Below are positions 34,012 through 50,412 of a DNA stretch of 64,000 nt, piece by piece. The position numbers were made by a program, and so were the translations under genes. Position 1 is the stretch's first letter; each line of letters starts with the position of its first letter. This DNA is from Molanna angustata (taxonomy: Eukaryota > Arthropoda > Insecta > Trichoptera > Molannidae), in NCBI GenBank assembly GCA_963576475.1, contig OY754973.1:14835142-14899141 (forward strand), written 5' to 3'. A model generated the notes under the pieces. It was not told the DNA's origin and made no database searches. It saw only the letters and a program-made list of their open reading frames with translations.

Positions 34012-34880
34012 TTTCATGTATGCAGACGACAAAGTATTGTTAGCAGAAAGTATGGAAGAGTTACAGTATCTTGTAAGTATGGTATATGAAGGATGCATAG
34101 AAAACGGACTTAAAATGAATGCCAGCAAATCAAAGGTAGGTAATGGTCTTTGAAAAGAGTGAAAGCAGAACAGTGTGTCAAATAAAAGTAGAAAATGAAT
34201 GGCTTGAACAAGTCGATGAGTATGTCTACCTGGGTAGTATGTTCCAACGGAATGGACGGCCTGATAAGGATATTGAAAGAAGAGTTATGGCAGGAAACAG
34301 AGTGAATGGAGCACTTAGACCAGTTATGAATGATCGCAACATATCAAGAGACGCTAAAGTTGCCATTCATAACGCAATCGTAGTGCCAACCCTGACGTAT
34401 GCAAGTGAGACCTGGACATGGCAGAAGTCGCACGAAAGCAGAATAAATGCAGTTGAAATGAGATCGTTAAGAAGGATTTGTAATAGAACGATGTATGACC
34501 GGGTAAGAAACGAGGAGATAAGGAAAGAATGTAAGATTAAGAAAGATGTCATTACTAGAATGAAAGTGAACACATTGAGATGGTTTGGTCACATGGGGAG
34601 AATGAATGAGGAGCGCCTGAATGAGGAGCGCCTGACGAAGAAAATATACAGAGCGGAAAGGAATGGAATGAGAGGTCGGGGACGCCCAAGAAAGGGATGG
34701 CACGACCATGTGAACGAAATTTTGAAAGACGGAAATGTTAGAAGTGTGAGCAATAGACGAACATGTATGAGACGATGTATGAATGTTGATGAGGCGATGA
34801 ATGCGTGTCAAGATAGAAAAATGTGGCGTTCGGTTCTCTCAGCATACCCCGCGAGGGACATGGCGTGATGGTATGTATGT
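34012..34880 (+). mobile_element. RTE-like non-LTR retrotransposon, 3' part of RT ORF
   Basis: It begins MYADDKVLLAESMEELQYL (YADD catalytic motif) and stops near 34148 because a small insertion (GGTA) shifts frame. It then runs open 34143-34868: VDEYVYLGSMFQRNGRPDKD, PTLTYASETWTWQKS, LRWFGHMGRMNEERL (partly duplicated), GRGRPRKGWHDHV, and CQDRKMWRSVLSAYPARDMA then stop. The endonuclease and RT fingers are missing. A short in-frame duplication (NEERLNEERL) is at about 34605-34636. Tails of this family recur at 11265, 48310, 49905, 50413, 54337 and 60358. 34881-35597 has no other feature. Confidence 0.88.
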
Positions 34881-35597
34881 ATCTTTTCACGGATCTGTTA
34901 AATATCTCCTTCCGGAAAGAAATGAATAGTTTTACAATCGACGTGTTTATCTTAATGATTCTTAGATCTGTCAATTTTGTCTCAACATTATTTCGTCATA
35001 TGTAAGTTATCTTGTTTTCCTAACGAATGCCTGACACTATATCAAATAAAACTTATCGTAAACGTAATATTCTTGGCCTTATATGTCTATGTTGTTATAA
35101 AAATATTACGGAAACATAAGAATTTTATCAAGATTATGACGAAACTTTGACACGATTTTTAATAAATTTTATAACTTAACCTACATCAATTGAAACTTTC
35201 TCCACATAATGATCTTTTCATTCGTGATAAATGTCTTTGATACTTTACGTCCGACATTTTCCTGTTAAGAGACTGAAGCTATGAGTTTTCACAATCATAA
35301 ATCAAAATCACAAAAAAATCACGAAATGTCTGTACTTAACGTTAGCGTGATGTTGACAAGGCAAGACGTGTGCAGTATAAAGAATGAATGAATTTATTTT
35401 GATTGATGAAGGTATTATTATAGTCTTTTTATTACGCAGTTCATCAATTTGAACTCTATCTTATAATAAAATGTATTTTTATTTTGATCTCGCAGATCGA
35501 AGGGATTCAAATAAGGTTAGTATAATATTTTATTAGATTGTCACTGCTCTTCATACGAAATTTATTGAACGAAAAATATTTGTGAAAACAAAACCAA

Positions 35598-35652
35598 AAA
35601 CATACCATCACGGTATATAATATTATCCCACAATGTGGGGAAACCAGCAGCA
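35598..35652 (-). repeat. Repeat family C fragment
   Basis: The reverse complement reads GGTTTCCCCACATTGTGGGA then TAATATTATATACCGTGATG, matching the end of the copy at 56575-56612 (ACCCCACATTGTGAGATG, CCGTGATGGTATGA). Confidence 0.5.
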
Positions 35653-36348
35653 GGTGAGCGGGTGTGCTTAACCTTATAAAATGTAGTCTAACACATACGT
35701 GTATGCCCATACACTAGCCTCGTCTCACCTAAAATGGCAACATTCCGAATGGGTGGTGAACTTCATTACTGAACTTTGTGAAATGTTATTTTGCTTATTA
35801 TATTTTGGATTACGGTACCCCGACTCTTACGAGACACCCGAATACGATGATAATAGAAAAGAGTGGAAGCACTATTCTAATCCGGTGCACCACAGCAAAA
35901 TTTATTTGAAAATTGTATTCTGTGCAACCATGGAAACGAAAACCAACAGAATAGGTACATCGAATATTTTAGTACCTACTTTTTGTTCCCGGTAGATTCT
36001 ACTAGTTGTTGCATAGTTCGATCTTATATTCATATATAAAATGGCAAATTTCCATATGAAATTTTACATTGTATAAATAAGAAAAACATTAAAATGAAAT
36101 AAAATAATCTCAATGTTTTTCACTCAATCGCTAAGTTATACTTGCAAATATATGTTATTCGTGTAAAAACTTGGGTAGATTTTCATATTTGAAAAATGGA
36201 AATTATTTTTATTCTGTTACAATTTCTCAATAAGTGACGTCACAAAAAGGTTTCATCGTTACTTCATAGATGGTTATGAAGTAACGATAACGATCAGTTT
36301 CTCATTTGTAAAAAAATAAATGTCTTTGTTAAACAAATACAAAAACAT

Positions 36349-36478
36349 ATTTCTACGTTCCCTAAAATAAGCATAAATGCTTGTGCAATAGGTGAACGAA
36401 ATCGGTCGAGGTCGAGGTTCTAACTCGCGACCACTGGATTACTAGCCCAGCGCGCTAACCGCTCTGCCATCGACCCAT
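36349..36478 (-). repeat. tRNA-Thr-derived SINE, copy 3
   Basis: Same order as at 17995-18135: CGTTCCCTAAAATAAGCATA body, degraded B box GGTTCTAACTCGCG, anticodon arm CTGGATTACTAGCCCAG, and A box CGCGCTAACCGCTCTGCC (all on the + strand as reverse complement). Confidence 0.82.
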
Positions 36479-36479
36479 T

Positions 36480-36615
36480 GATATAGGAAATCAATTAGAA
36501 GGAATAATTGAACGTTTCGTAAGCGCATAAAGTAATCACGTAAACCAGCCGATGACAGGTCGTAAGTGCTGTAAGTACCTTGAGTTCCTGGTTCTCTTAT
36601 AATATTATAACTTCG
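36480..36615 (+). repeat. Repeat family C, copy
   Basis: Contains AAAGTAATCACGTAAACCAG, CCGATGACAGGTCGTA and CCTTGAGTTCCTGGTTCTC, the inverse of 1-125. It directly adjoins the tRNA-Thr SINE. 36616-37382 shows no supported gene. Confidence 0.6.
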
Positions 36616-37382
36616 TCCTCTATTTAGATGATAACAAATGTCAAAAAATAATATCATTCTTTTTTATATAACTTAATTATTATTCTATTATATATGTATG
36701 TATTATTTTGATTGTGATATAATTGTAATTGGTTTGTGTAGTCGTATATACATAGGTAAATCGAGCGACCGTCAGTGGACGAAGATAACACAAGTTGAGC
36801 TGAAAGGTCAGGGATTGGTGATATCTTGAAAGATTGGAGAACATTCGCTTCCAGGTTAGGTAGGAGACTCTTTCTTATCAGAAAGTAGGTATCAGATACT
36901 CTCATTCATTGATTTGGTCCATTACAGATTTCAATCGTACCTTTCATATCTTTCTTATCTCTATTTCCGTTAATAATTAAGTTTTAAGGTATTTGATTTG
37001 TACTTGTTTTGATTTAAATAATGCTCTTTATAATGCTCTCTCTCTCGTCCTTTTTCTCGTGACTATGCGATTCCAATTTCTAATTTTAGTTTGAAAATCT
37101 GGTTCTCTCTTGACAATGTGTCTACAGAATTGAAGAATACGCCTAAAGCATAATAGATATTTGCAAAGTTTTATCCATCTGTCGATTTGTTAAAGAGAAT
37201 TTATTTTTATATATATCGACAAAGTATCAAGCTATGCTACACGAGATTTATATAGCCAGGTATAGCCAGAAATTCTTCAACTATACATATACTATCGCTA
37301 TCGACAGTTGGATCTCATGTTTTACATGCAACTAAATTAAGAGAATTGGGCAGTTTTGTTGAACCTAACTACTTATGCGTGT

Positions 37383-37690
<308 letters not shown>

Positions 37691-37879
37691 AATAAACACC
37701 ATAATATTTTAGTTTTAATTATCTGAGTAATGTGCCTCGACAAGCATTTTTTGGAAATGTTATATCTTATTATTCAGTGATTTTTTAAAATACCTTCAAG
37801 AAATGACCAAGAATGTACGTGTCTTTATATTATGAAAATCTAATCCGTCTAGGGAAATATTACAATGTTTTATTCCATA

Positions 37880-40800
37880 CTAGCTTTTATGTCCCGCCGT
37901 TGGCCAAGAATGTAATATTGTGAAGGAAAAAGCAATCGTTTTTATAATATTGTCACCCAATTATTTTGCAAAATCGGACTATGAAAAGTGGTTTGAAATA
38001 TGATTGAATTTGATTGTAAAATGTTCAAGTGATGGCCACAACCCATTATTTTTTATAAAGTTTGAATGAAGTGTAATATACAAAATTTCTGCACGCATGG
38101 ACTATGCGAAATGGTTTTAAATATGACTGTTTATCAACGTTGTAAAGAGATTGGTTTGGCCACAACCCCCATTTTTAAATATTATCATCGAAATAAATTT
38201 TAATATGTACCTATTGAAAATTTAGTAATTTTGGATATTGGGATGTGGTTAAAATTTGATTAAACAAATGTACTGAAAAGATCTAGTATTGGTCACATCA
38301 TAATATTCGTTTTTATATTTTTGCACAATTAGACTAATAGACTTAAAATTGACACAAAAGTATACATTAACGAAGAAGAAGAAGACTTAAACTATGGTTA
38401 GTAGTTTTTAATTTGAATATAAACGTTGTGAAGAGTTCAGTAATGGCCACAACCCCCATTCTTTAAATATTGTCAACTAAATCAAATGCGTAGGTGTTGA
38501 AAATTATTCAAAATAGGATGATATAAATGGTTTAAATTTGATTAAACAAAAGTATTGAAAAGATTCTAGTGCAGGTTACATCGTCACATCCCACAATCCA
38601 ACGTTTTTACATATGTATTTTCATCAAGTATGCATATCGTTAAAAATATTTCTGCACAATAGACTATTAGACTTAAAACTAACCCAAAAGTCTAAATAAA
38701 AAAGAGAAGGATAAGTATAAGACTATACGAAGAGTTTGTATAAAAAACTATCCCAATGGTCTACGTAAAATAAGTTAAAATACATAAAATAGAAGAATAA
38801 GATTATTGGAAATAGATTGTATGAAAACAAACCAAAAGGTCTTCATAAAAGAAGAAAAAGATTAATCTATAGGAAATAGTTTGTATAAAATTCACCCAAG
38901 TTCTACATAAAATAAGAAACCGAAGAAAAAGACTAAAGGAAATAGTTTGTGTAAAAACTGACTACATAAGTAAGATCTACATAAAAAAAGATGAATTAGA
39001 CAATAGGAGTATGTATAAAAGCTCACCCAAAGGTCTACAAAAAAGAAGAAGAAGAAGAATTAGACTATTGGAAATTGTTTGTATAAAAACTGACCAAAGG
39101 TCTAAATAAAAGATGATGAATAAGACTATAGGAAATAGTTAATATAAAAACTGATTCAATGGTCTATATAAAAGAATAATAATTAAACTATAGAAAAAGT
39201 TTGTATAAAAACTCACCTTTGGTCTACATAAAAGAAAAATAAATTAATAAGACTATTGGAAATAGTTTGTATTAAAACTCTCCCAAAAGTCTACGTAAAT
39301 GAAGAAGAAGAATAATTAGACTATAGGAAATAATTTTTATAAAAACTGACCCAAATGTATACATAAAAGAAGAAGAAGAAGAATTAGACTATAGGAAATA
39401 GTTTGTATAAAAACTGTCCTAAAGGTCTACATAAAATTAAGAAAAATAAAAAGACCCGTCGCTTCAGACCCTTCAGTACCTCCCTTCGCTTCAGACCCTT
39501 CAGTACCTCCCGTCCCTTCAATTCCTCATTACGTCCCTTCCCTTCATTAATTACATCCCGTCTCTTCAGTCGGTTAAGAAAAGTTTAAATCCAGAAACCA
39601 TCCTGGAAGAACCGCGAAGAGATGAAAAGACCTTCTTTTCCCAGGATACTCCACCTTCATAGGTAAAATGACTAAATACACGAAGAAGAAGTAAAAAGTT
39701 CAAATCCAGATACCTGCGAAGATATGGAAGGCAAATTGGACCTTCTTCTCCCAGGATAGTCCACCTTCATAGGTAAAATGACCAAATGCACGATGAAGAA
39801 GAAGAAGAAAAAAGTTTATATCCAGAAACCGTCTTGAGAGACCTGCTAAGAGATGGAAGGACAGTTGGACCTTCTTCTCCCAGGATTCTCCAACTTCATA
39901 GGTAAAATTACCAAAAATACACGATGAAGAAGAAGAAGAAGAAGAAAAAAGTTTAAATCCAGAAACCTGTGAAGAGATGGAAGGAAAATTGGACCTTCTT
40001 CTCCCAGGTTAGTCCACCTTCATAGGTAAAATGACTAAATAGACGATGATGAAGAAGAAGAAAATAGTTTAAATCCAGAAACCTGCGAAGAGATGGAAGG
40101 AAAATTGGACCTTCATCTCCCAGGATAGTTCATCTTCATAGGTAAGATGACCAAATACACGACGAAGAAAAAGAAGAAAAAAGTTTTTATGCAGAACCCG
40201 TCCTGGAAGACCTGTGAAGAGATGGAAGGACAGTTAGACATTCTTCTCCCAGAATACTCCAACTTCATATGTAAAATGACCAAATACGCGATGAAGAAGA
40301 AGAAGAAAAAAGATAAAAATCTAGAAACCTGCGAAGAGATAGAAGGAAAATTGGACCTACTTCTCCTAGAATAGTCCACCTTCATAGGTAAAATGACCAA
40401 ATACACGATGAAGAAGAAGAAAAAAGTTTAAATCCACAAACCGTCCTGGGAGACCTGCGAAGAGATGGAGGGATAGTCGGACCTTCTTTTCTAAGGATAT
40501 TCCCCCTTCATAGGTAAAATGACCAAATACACGAAGAAGAAGAAGAATAAGAAAAAAGATTAAATCCAGAAACCATCCCGGGCACACGCTCGACAATTCA
40601 CCAAAGTTTCATTGTAATCGGACAAACGGTTTAGGAGTACATCGCATACAATTTTCCGATAGGAAATCAGTATATTGTTGATTTGTAAGTAAATAGTAAT
40701 AGGTAGGTACCTACCTACAACAATATTCTAAAGAAATTCTATTCAGAACAAATTTTATTTGAATATCAGAATCTTTCTGTTACCATAGTAACCATTCCAA

Positions 40801-41460
40801 TACGTTTAAAATATCAAATGGTTTGAGACTTTTTTGAATATGTAGGTACCTACATTGGTTTGTTCGATGCCATAAAAATGAAAATTGTCAGAAAAATCAA
40901 ATATTATTTACAAATTATGCAATTTTATTATGCCTATATCTTTACTAATAATAAGCACATTTTTACAATATATGTCTTAAAACTTGCTGTTATGTCTTGT
41001 GTTTCATTTTATTATTTCATTATTACATTTATTTCAAAGGTTTATTATTTTCAAGAACATATTCATTCGGTAGGAAAATGAAATATTGTATGAAAAGATA
41101 TTAAAATGGCGGCGTTTATGTACAAAACGCTTACTTTAAAAATAAGTTATACATTATAATTATACAAAATATTCACCATGTTTTTCACTTAAACGCTAAG
41201 TTATACTTGAAAATATATTTTTTTCGTGTAAATACGTACTTATAACTTTTAAACTAACAGATATTTGCGTGCAAAATGTACACTTTTTTGACAGATATGA
41301 CATGGAAAATTTTGTATGAAAAAAATAATTATTGAAATATTTTTAAAATACAGCATTTTTATCGCATTATTTTTAGCGTGACACTGCATCAGGTATACAG
41401 GTACACGTTCGCACATAAATAAGATTTTTAGATGCTCTTGGTTTTTCAGAAGGCGTGAGA

Positions 41461-41503
<43 letters not shown>

Positions 41504-41532
41504 TAACATTTTGATTGCTTTATTACTTTAGA
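37880..41532 (-). mobile_element. Non-autonomous Helitron, large family, inverted copy
   Basis: On the minus strand it starts TCTAAAGTAATAAAGC at 41532 after A and ends GGGACATAAAAGCTAG at 37880 before T. Same order of parts as the + copies: (TG)n (here ~20 units), 8 units of the ~120-bp array (39590-40600), G-rich segment, ~65-bp array (38680-39440), GGTTGTGGCC units (38035-38460). It is ~0.5 kb longer than its partner because the arrays are longer. No coding region. Confidence 0.82.
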
Positions 41533-41678
41533 TTAAAGATTATTACAATGATATTCCACATTATTTATTTCATTCTACAAACAGTGGAAATAGTGGTTAT
41601 TTGGAAAATAAGGAATATGGTGACAAAATTTCACAAATCCGCAACTTGCAGGGAGCAAGGAAGTGCTTATGATTATTA
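41533..41678. other. 146-bp spacer between head-to-head Helitrons
   Basis: Non-Helitron sequence between the two 5' ends, AT-rich, with no symmetry visible. It presumably is the original host or older-repeat DNA. Confidence 0.6.
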
Positions 41679-44854
<3,176 letters not shown>

Positions 44855-46301
44855 TTATTAATAAAACAAAGAAGTTTGTTAGTATATTTACAATTTTATC
44901 AATTTTTAATCCATTAATATTTTATAAATCTGAAATTTTACCACATTTATATGAAAAAAGTATAAATATATAGGTATCAGTTTTGTGATATGTAGGATCG
45001 TAATAAAATCGATAAAAATAAAGGTCAATAAAGTTATTAACACATGTTGGTGAAAAAATGGATCTAGGTTAACACAATAACAAAATCGGCCATCAAGCAA
45101 GTAGCAAAGTTTATAAAAATTGTCCGCAAAATATAATGTTACGTTTCTCGCTTTAATTATTATGAACAACCTTTTAACGTTTTTATCTGAACGTTTATTA
45201 ATTTTTAATTTTAAGAATCGTGTTTCAAATCGGTTAGAGTTTTCAGGGGTAAACAACTCATAGTTATCATTGTTTTATCCAGGTGTGAAAGTTTATTTTT
45301 GAGGTAAATATTTATGTAATAGTAAAACCATAGTAAAATATCAAATCAACTTAATAATTATTTTTTATTTAAAAAAATCAAATTTGACATCTTAATATTT
45401 GAATTGCAGTGTTTAATTTATAAAACCCGTTAATAATTAAGTATATGAAATTTTATTTTACGAATTGTGTATTTGGTTCATTTATTTTTTTAACACATTT
45501 TTGTACAAACATATAATTGTACTCATGGCAGACTTGATAGAAAAAGTTACATGAACAAACAATGTTTCGTAATAAGATACGACATAATAGTTTACGTGAT
45601 TAAAAATACTCATAATCGTATTTATATCCAGACGATTCACTTTTGTAAATGTTTTAAAATTAAAATATTGATCATCAATAATATGATTTTAATTATTTTT
45701 TTTAACTGCAAACTACTTTATTTACATTTCTCTATTTTTCTAATCAATTAAGTTTTATGAAACACATAAATACAGTAGATATAAAAGATTGAAATTTCTT
45801 CTTCGAATTGCTTTGTAATTTTAACGTATTATTTCTCATTTTCTACATCGGCTTAAATGATCAATATAATAATTAAATTGTATAATATTTAATTAAAAAA
45901 CAACTGCAGTCATATTTTGATTTTGACGAAGTTAAAAAAGTTGCCGGCGACTTCCTTGCGGCACTAAGGGTGAGACGGTGCGTGCCAAAGTGTCAATTAT
46001 TTTCAATTCAATGGAATTTAGTACAAACGATACATTTCGAGTGAAAAAGGCCAGAGTGCTTTAAAACGTTCAAGCAAGTACTACGCGTATCACATTTTCC
46101 AACATTTTGCTTTGAAATATTTAGGTATTAAGATAAGTATTTAATGCACATTTCAACGAACAAATACTTTTCTATCAAATTACAATGAAATATAACAAAG
46201 TTTGTAAAATTACGCATCATTTTGAATTAAAAATACTACATAGTTCTAGTTTTGCATTGTTTTTCCCGTCTCATTTCCTGTGAGTGAACAAATCAGCTCA
46301 C

Positions 46302-46447
46302 CTAGACAACGCGTCGTTTAGCTCAAGAAAAGATAACCCAATGTATGGAAGTGACAGATACATACCTGTCACGTGACAACTGTCACTTCCATACATTTAG
46401 TTATCTTTTCTCGTTTCTTTTCTTGAACTAAATAACACGTTGTCTAG
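46302..46447. mobile_element. Hairpin MITE / long palindrome
   Basis: Left arm CTAGACAACGCGTCGTTTAG, CTCAAGAAAAGATAAC, CAATGTATGGAAGTGACAG; right arm is its inverse with one ~10-bp insertion (an extra GTTTCTTTTC), ending ACACGTTGTCTAG. The ~55-60-bp arms leave a ~25-bp centre that itself contains CTGTCACGTGACA. No ORF. 46448-47190 shows nothing else. Confidence 0.8.
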
Positions 46448-47189
46448 GGGGGCTGGATGTATATTTCCATGTTAATATTTTCATGATAAGTGATCAATTA
46501 TTATCAATTATTATTGTTACCCGTTTTGTCGACGCTGTCTACCTCTTTGAATAGTTAATAACTCCTGGGTTCAGATGATTTGAGAGTACAATGCCACACA
46601 GATAATTAGTTTATCTGACACTGTTCTGAATGTATTGTTTTCCTAAGTTGTGCAAGACATTGAACACCTTTAGATTTGTGTTGTGGTCAATCAGCTCTGT
46701 ATATTTTAATTAGTATTGTAATTAATGAAGAAGAAGCATTATATGCTGTCGTTTATTTCTCACTGTTAATTAGCCTGGCCGCTGTAATAACAATTCTATA
46801 CATTCAATCGACCCGACTTGATACTTAGATAATCCTGTATATATATATTTGCAGTAATCAAGCCTTCGACACAATTATACTCTCTAGGTAGGTATACATA
46901 GTTGAATAAAGTATTTTTCTAATAAAAAGATCGCGAATAATAATCATTGTGACTTTAATTGTATGCACATCGGATTTAACTCATGGTTGTAGGTATATTT
47001 GTATATCGTTATTGATAAGGCTCGTTTGTAAAGAGCACGCAAATTTCTCTCCTGTGTTTTTAGAATAATGTTTTATAAATGAAAGGGAGATAGATACGTA
47101 TTGTGCTTCTTCCAATTAAGCACGTGCAACATTCAAAATTAATGTACATTAAACACGCAACAAAATGAGTATGTCATAGTCCATAAATT

Positions 47190-47345
47190 TTATTACTTAT
47201 TTTTTTATTATTATTATTACAAAAAAACAAATATTACATATTTTATAAATTGACTAATAACGCCCCATTAGGCAAAAGCCTGTTTTGGGACTGTTTTTAC
47301 ACAGTTGATTATCTTTATTCAGCTGTAATTTTCATATTTTCACAT
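47190..47345 (-). mobile_element. LINE 3'-tail-like fragment
   Basis: A (TTA)n tract at 47198-47220 precedes AATAACGCCCCATTAGGCAA and AAGCCTGTTTTGGGAC. This resembles the inverted 3' UTR and short-repeat tail of CR1/L2 or similar LINEs. No codons recognised. Confidence 0.35.
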
Positions 47346-47523
47346 GTTATAAAAGAAGAGTAAACAGGAGTGAAAAAAAATGTAAAATGAATGATGCAAA
47401 TACACAAAAATAATCATTTGTACAAAATATCGAAAAAAGCAAACACAAATATTATTGACAGAAAAAATGGGAATATACCTAAATATATGACATGTGTCGG
47501 GTCACAAGTTTTAATTTGTTAAT

Positions 47524-48690
47524 TTTTACTCTCCACACTACGGAATAGTGGAGAGTCATGATTTCACAATTTTCAAGCTTATTTTTTTTACATCAATTTC
47601 TCAACGGGTATCATGTAGAGAGTGCACACTGTGAGTTTCGTCGTGATGTGTTTGTATGTATGGTGTACGGTGTATGGCTATATTATCCTTTTTGTGTCCG
47701 ATCGACTTCATATTGACATCATATGTGTAAAGTGGGAAAGCCTAGTCTTCATACCATATTTTTTAAACATAACCTACAAAAGTGTGGTAAAAATACCAAT
47801 TTAGTCATTTATTTTAATATTTTAGTTACTTTTTTTATAATATATAATGCAACTGGCTCACGCCAGTCGCAATTATAACTACAAACAAACCTAACCAACC
47901 TTTTTGACCAAATTTTTGCAGGTTAGGTTTACAAAAATGGTGTGAAGACAAGGTTATCCTGTAAAGTGCATAGACCTACAGCTGATTTTCCATAGATATC
48001 CGTCAATTTCTTCTCTATGATTTCATCTGTCCAAATATTCAAAATGCTCTCACGGTTTGGAAAATCGAGGTATTTTTGTACTGTTTGAAATTATGATACA
48101 ACAAAAAAACACTCATCAAAAATGCATTCATGTATTGTCAAAATTAAAAAAAAATATTCTATGTTCTGCCATATCAATGTGAAATAAATTTCATATTTGT
48201 ATGAAAAATGTATATAACAGAAGTAAAATAGCTTCTGTAAGGGAAAATTGAGTGATTTACTTCATATTGACATTCTATGTACCTCTATAGACAAGTGTAT
48301 TTTTTACTCTCCACTTCTATCTTCCTCAAGGGGTAGGCAGGGAAAACCGAATACCGCATTCTTCTATCTTGACACATACATCGCCTCATCAACATTGATA
48401 CACTGTTTCGTACATGCTCATCTTGTTAGTAATGAGATTTTGCTTAAAATTTCTCAACAGGTATCATGTATAAAATACATACTATGAGTTACGTGACAAT
48501 GTTTTTGTGTGTACCTATAGTGTATTGTGAAAACTTTTGTCCTCTGGGAATCTTATAATTGTTAAAGAATCTAATAGAAATGTACTTCATAAAAATGTAT
48601 TTAGAGATTGTCAACATTTTAAGAAGAAAATATGAACGCTCACTATTGTGTGGAGAGTTTAATGTTGGCCACAACCCACTCGTTTTCTCA
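47524..48690 (-). mobile_element. GTGG element, long form, copy 2
   Basis: The left end has the terminal hairpin ACTCTCCACACTACGGAATA with GTGGAGAGT (47529-47556). The right end reads GTGTGGAGAGTTTAATGTTG then GCCACAACCCACTCGTTTTC (48649-48688). Matches 10967-12060 in reverse, including the embedded RTE tail at about 48310-48400 (GGGGTAGGCAGGGAAAACCG, CTTCTATCTTGACACATACA). Confidence 0.72.
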
Positions 48691-48870
48691 TGATGCGGAC
48701 TAGTGTAACAAAAATATGAAAGCTTCTAATTATAACTAGGCAAGTGAATTAAACATTTCGTAACAACCTATTTATCAAAGACGTTTTGAAACTACATAAA
48801 AAATCTATCTGAATTCTATCGTCTTGTAAACTTTTTAAACACGCCACTAGACACCTAAACCCATTTATAA

Positions 48871-49085
48871 TAATAATAATGAACACTTCCTTGCACCCTG
48901 TGCAAGTGGCGAGTTTATTGCCGTATGGCAATTTCTTCCAACTAACCAGTGTTTTCAGACCAGAGAAGCAATATTTGCGTGAGAAATAAATTTAAATAAA
49001 TTTCTCCTCTGCTGTGAATCGAACCCAGGACGCCCACACAGAAACCAAACGGCTTACCAACTGTGCCACGTCGGTCGGCACTTAT
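48871..49085 (-). repeat. tRNA-like SINE, family B, copy 3
   Basis: Matches 32887-33105 block for block (AATGAACACTTCCTTGCACC, AACTAACCAGTGTTTTCAGA). B box TGAATCGAACCC and A-box part CTTACCAACTGTGCC are present on the minus strand. Confidence 0.82.
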
Positions 49086-49227
49086 GTATTCGGTTAGTAG
49101 ATATGGTTAATTTTATTGTATATAGATGCCACCAAACTTCTTGAGGATTTTTGCACATATTTGGGATGGCTTGCACATATTTTATTTATACTTATTTCTT
49201 ACAGGTAATTTGTCAAATATTAATTTA

Positions 49228-49385
49228 TCACGCACCTAATAACATGTTTCCACATTCTGGAGATGATATTATCACAGATCCAGACTGAAAACACAATAAA
49301 AAAGCCGTGTCTCCACCGGGAATCGAACCCGGGACCTTTGGATCAGCAGTCAGATACCTAAGCAACTGAGCCACAAAGCTGACAT
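49228..49385 (-). repeat. tRNA-derived SINE, family A, copy 3
   Basis: CACGCACCTAATAACATG, CACATTCTGGAGAT, GATCCAGACTGAAAA, B box GGGAATCGAACCCGGG and A box CAACTGAGCCACA on the minus strand. The best-kept promoter boxes after the 10611 copy. 49441-49886 shows nothing else. Confidence 0.87.
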
Positions 49386-49886
49386 ATACCAACCAAGCAA
49401 AAATACACAAATATACGATTTGCCCACCCACGTGACGGTTTCAAGTTGTTTAATGACCATAACTAGGTAGGTATATCAATGTTTAACGCCTTTATATTTC
49501 ATTACCTACAAATAAGGATATCTACTAAGATAAAATGAAATTAAAGAAACTCCTGAAAAACATTTTGTTTATGTTTTATGAAAAAAATCTTTGTCAGTAT
49601 GGTAGTTTAAAAACTTCTATTTAAAATACATCGGTTAACCTTAATTAGCAGATGCTCCAATTTAAGGTTTCCCTCTATTGGTGCAAATTTGTAAGTAAAC
49701 CACAAGAAACTCATCACCTGGGTTGTGGGATGAAGATAAACAAAGGCGTTCTATGTTGATCTTCACATGAGTGAAAGCAACATATTTTAGGCTTTACATA
49801 AGAGAATGTAAGATAATATACTATACGATGCGTTATTGTACATGTAAAATTCATTACTTATCCTTGCTGTATATAATCTTTCCTAT

Positions 49887-50322
49887 AAAAAACCGACTTC
49901 AAAGTGAATGTGTGTCAAGATAAAAAATGTGGGGTTTGGTTCTCTCTGCTTACCCCTCGAGGGACATGGCGTGATGGTATGTTTGTATGTAGTAATATTA
50001 TATTTCGTACAATTAGACTATACAATAATACGCAAATTCATGCTGACTTTATGAATTCTCATGATACCCATTATCAAACCTCTTGGCTTATGTTGTTCTA
50101 ATGAAAAAGAAATCACCAAATCGACGACGAAGTCAAGAATTATTATTTATTGCAGAAAACTTTGCAAATTTGATATGTAATATGATATGCTTTGCAATTG
50201 CAGAAAAGAGTTTGATATGTAATATAATCGGTCAACATTTTTAAAAGAAATTGATAAAAACATTTATAAAAAATTCACGTCGAATTGATAACCTCCTCTG
50301 TTTTTGAAAGTCGGTTAAAAAG
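49887..50322. mobile_element. TIR element with AACCGACTTCAAA ends
   Basis: Left AAAAAACCGACTTCAAAG and right TTTTTGAAAGTCGGTTAAAA are inverted repeats; AATTGATAACCTCCTCTG lies inside the right end. This end sequence is common in lepidopteran repeats. An RTE tail is lodged directly inside the left end (49905-49995). Confidence 0.65.
49905..49995 (+). mobile_element. RTE LINE 3' tail
   Basis: One frame reads CQDKKCGVWFSLLTPRGTWRD and the shifted frame gives SAYPSRDMA, matching the end of the ORF at 34143. Only the last ~25 codons and a short GTATGT tail are kept. Confidence 0.7.
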
Positions 50323-50412
50323 ATTCAAAACACAAACCTTAACATATTATGTCATAAGATCTTGGTCTATATAGAAATAGCTCGATTAAAATACCAGCCC
50401 ATCCAGCCCTTC

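Noticed and set aside
45551..45751. 66-residue frame rich in Ile/Asn/Lys
   Set aside because: AT-rich composition explains it; no splice context and no similarity to known proteins.
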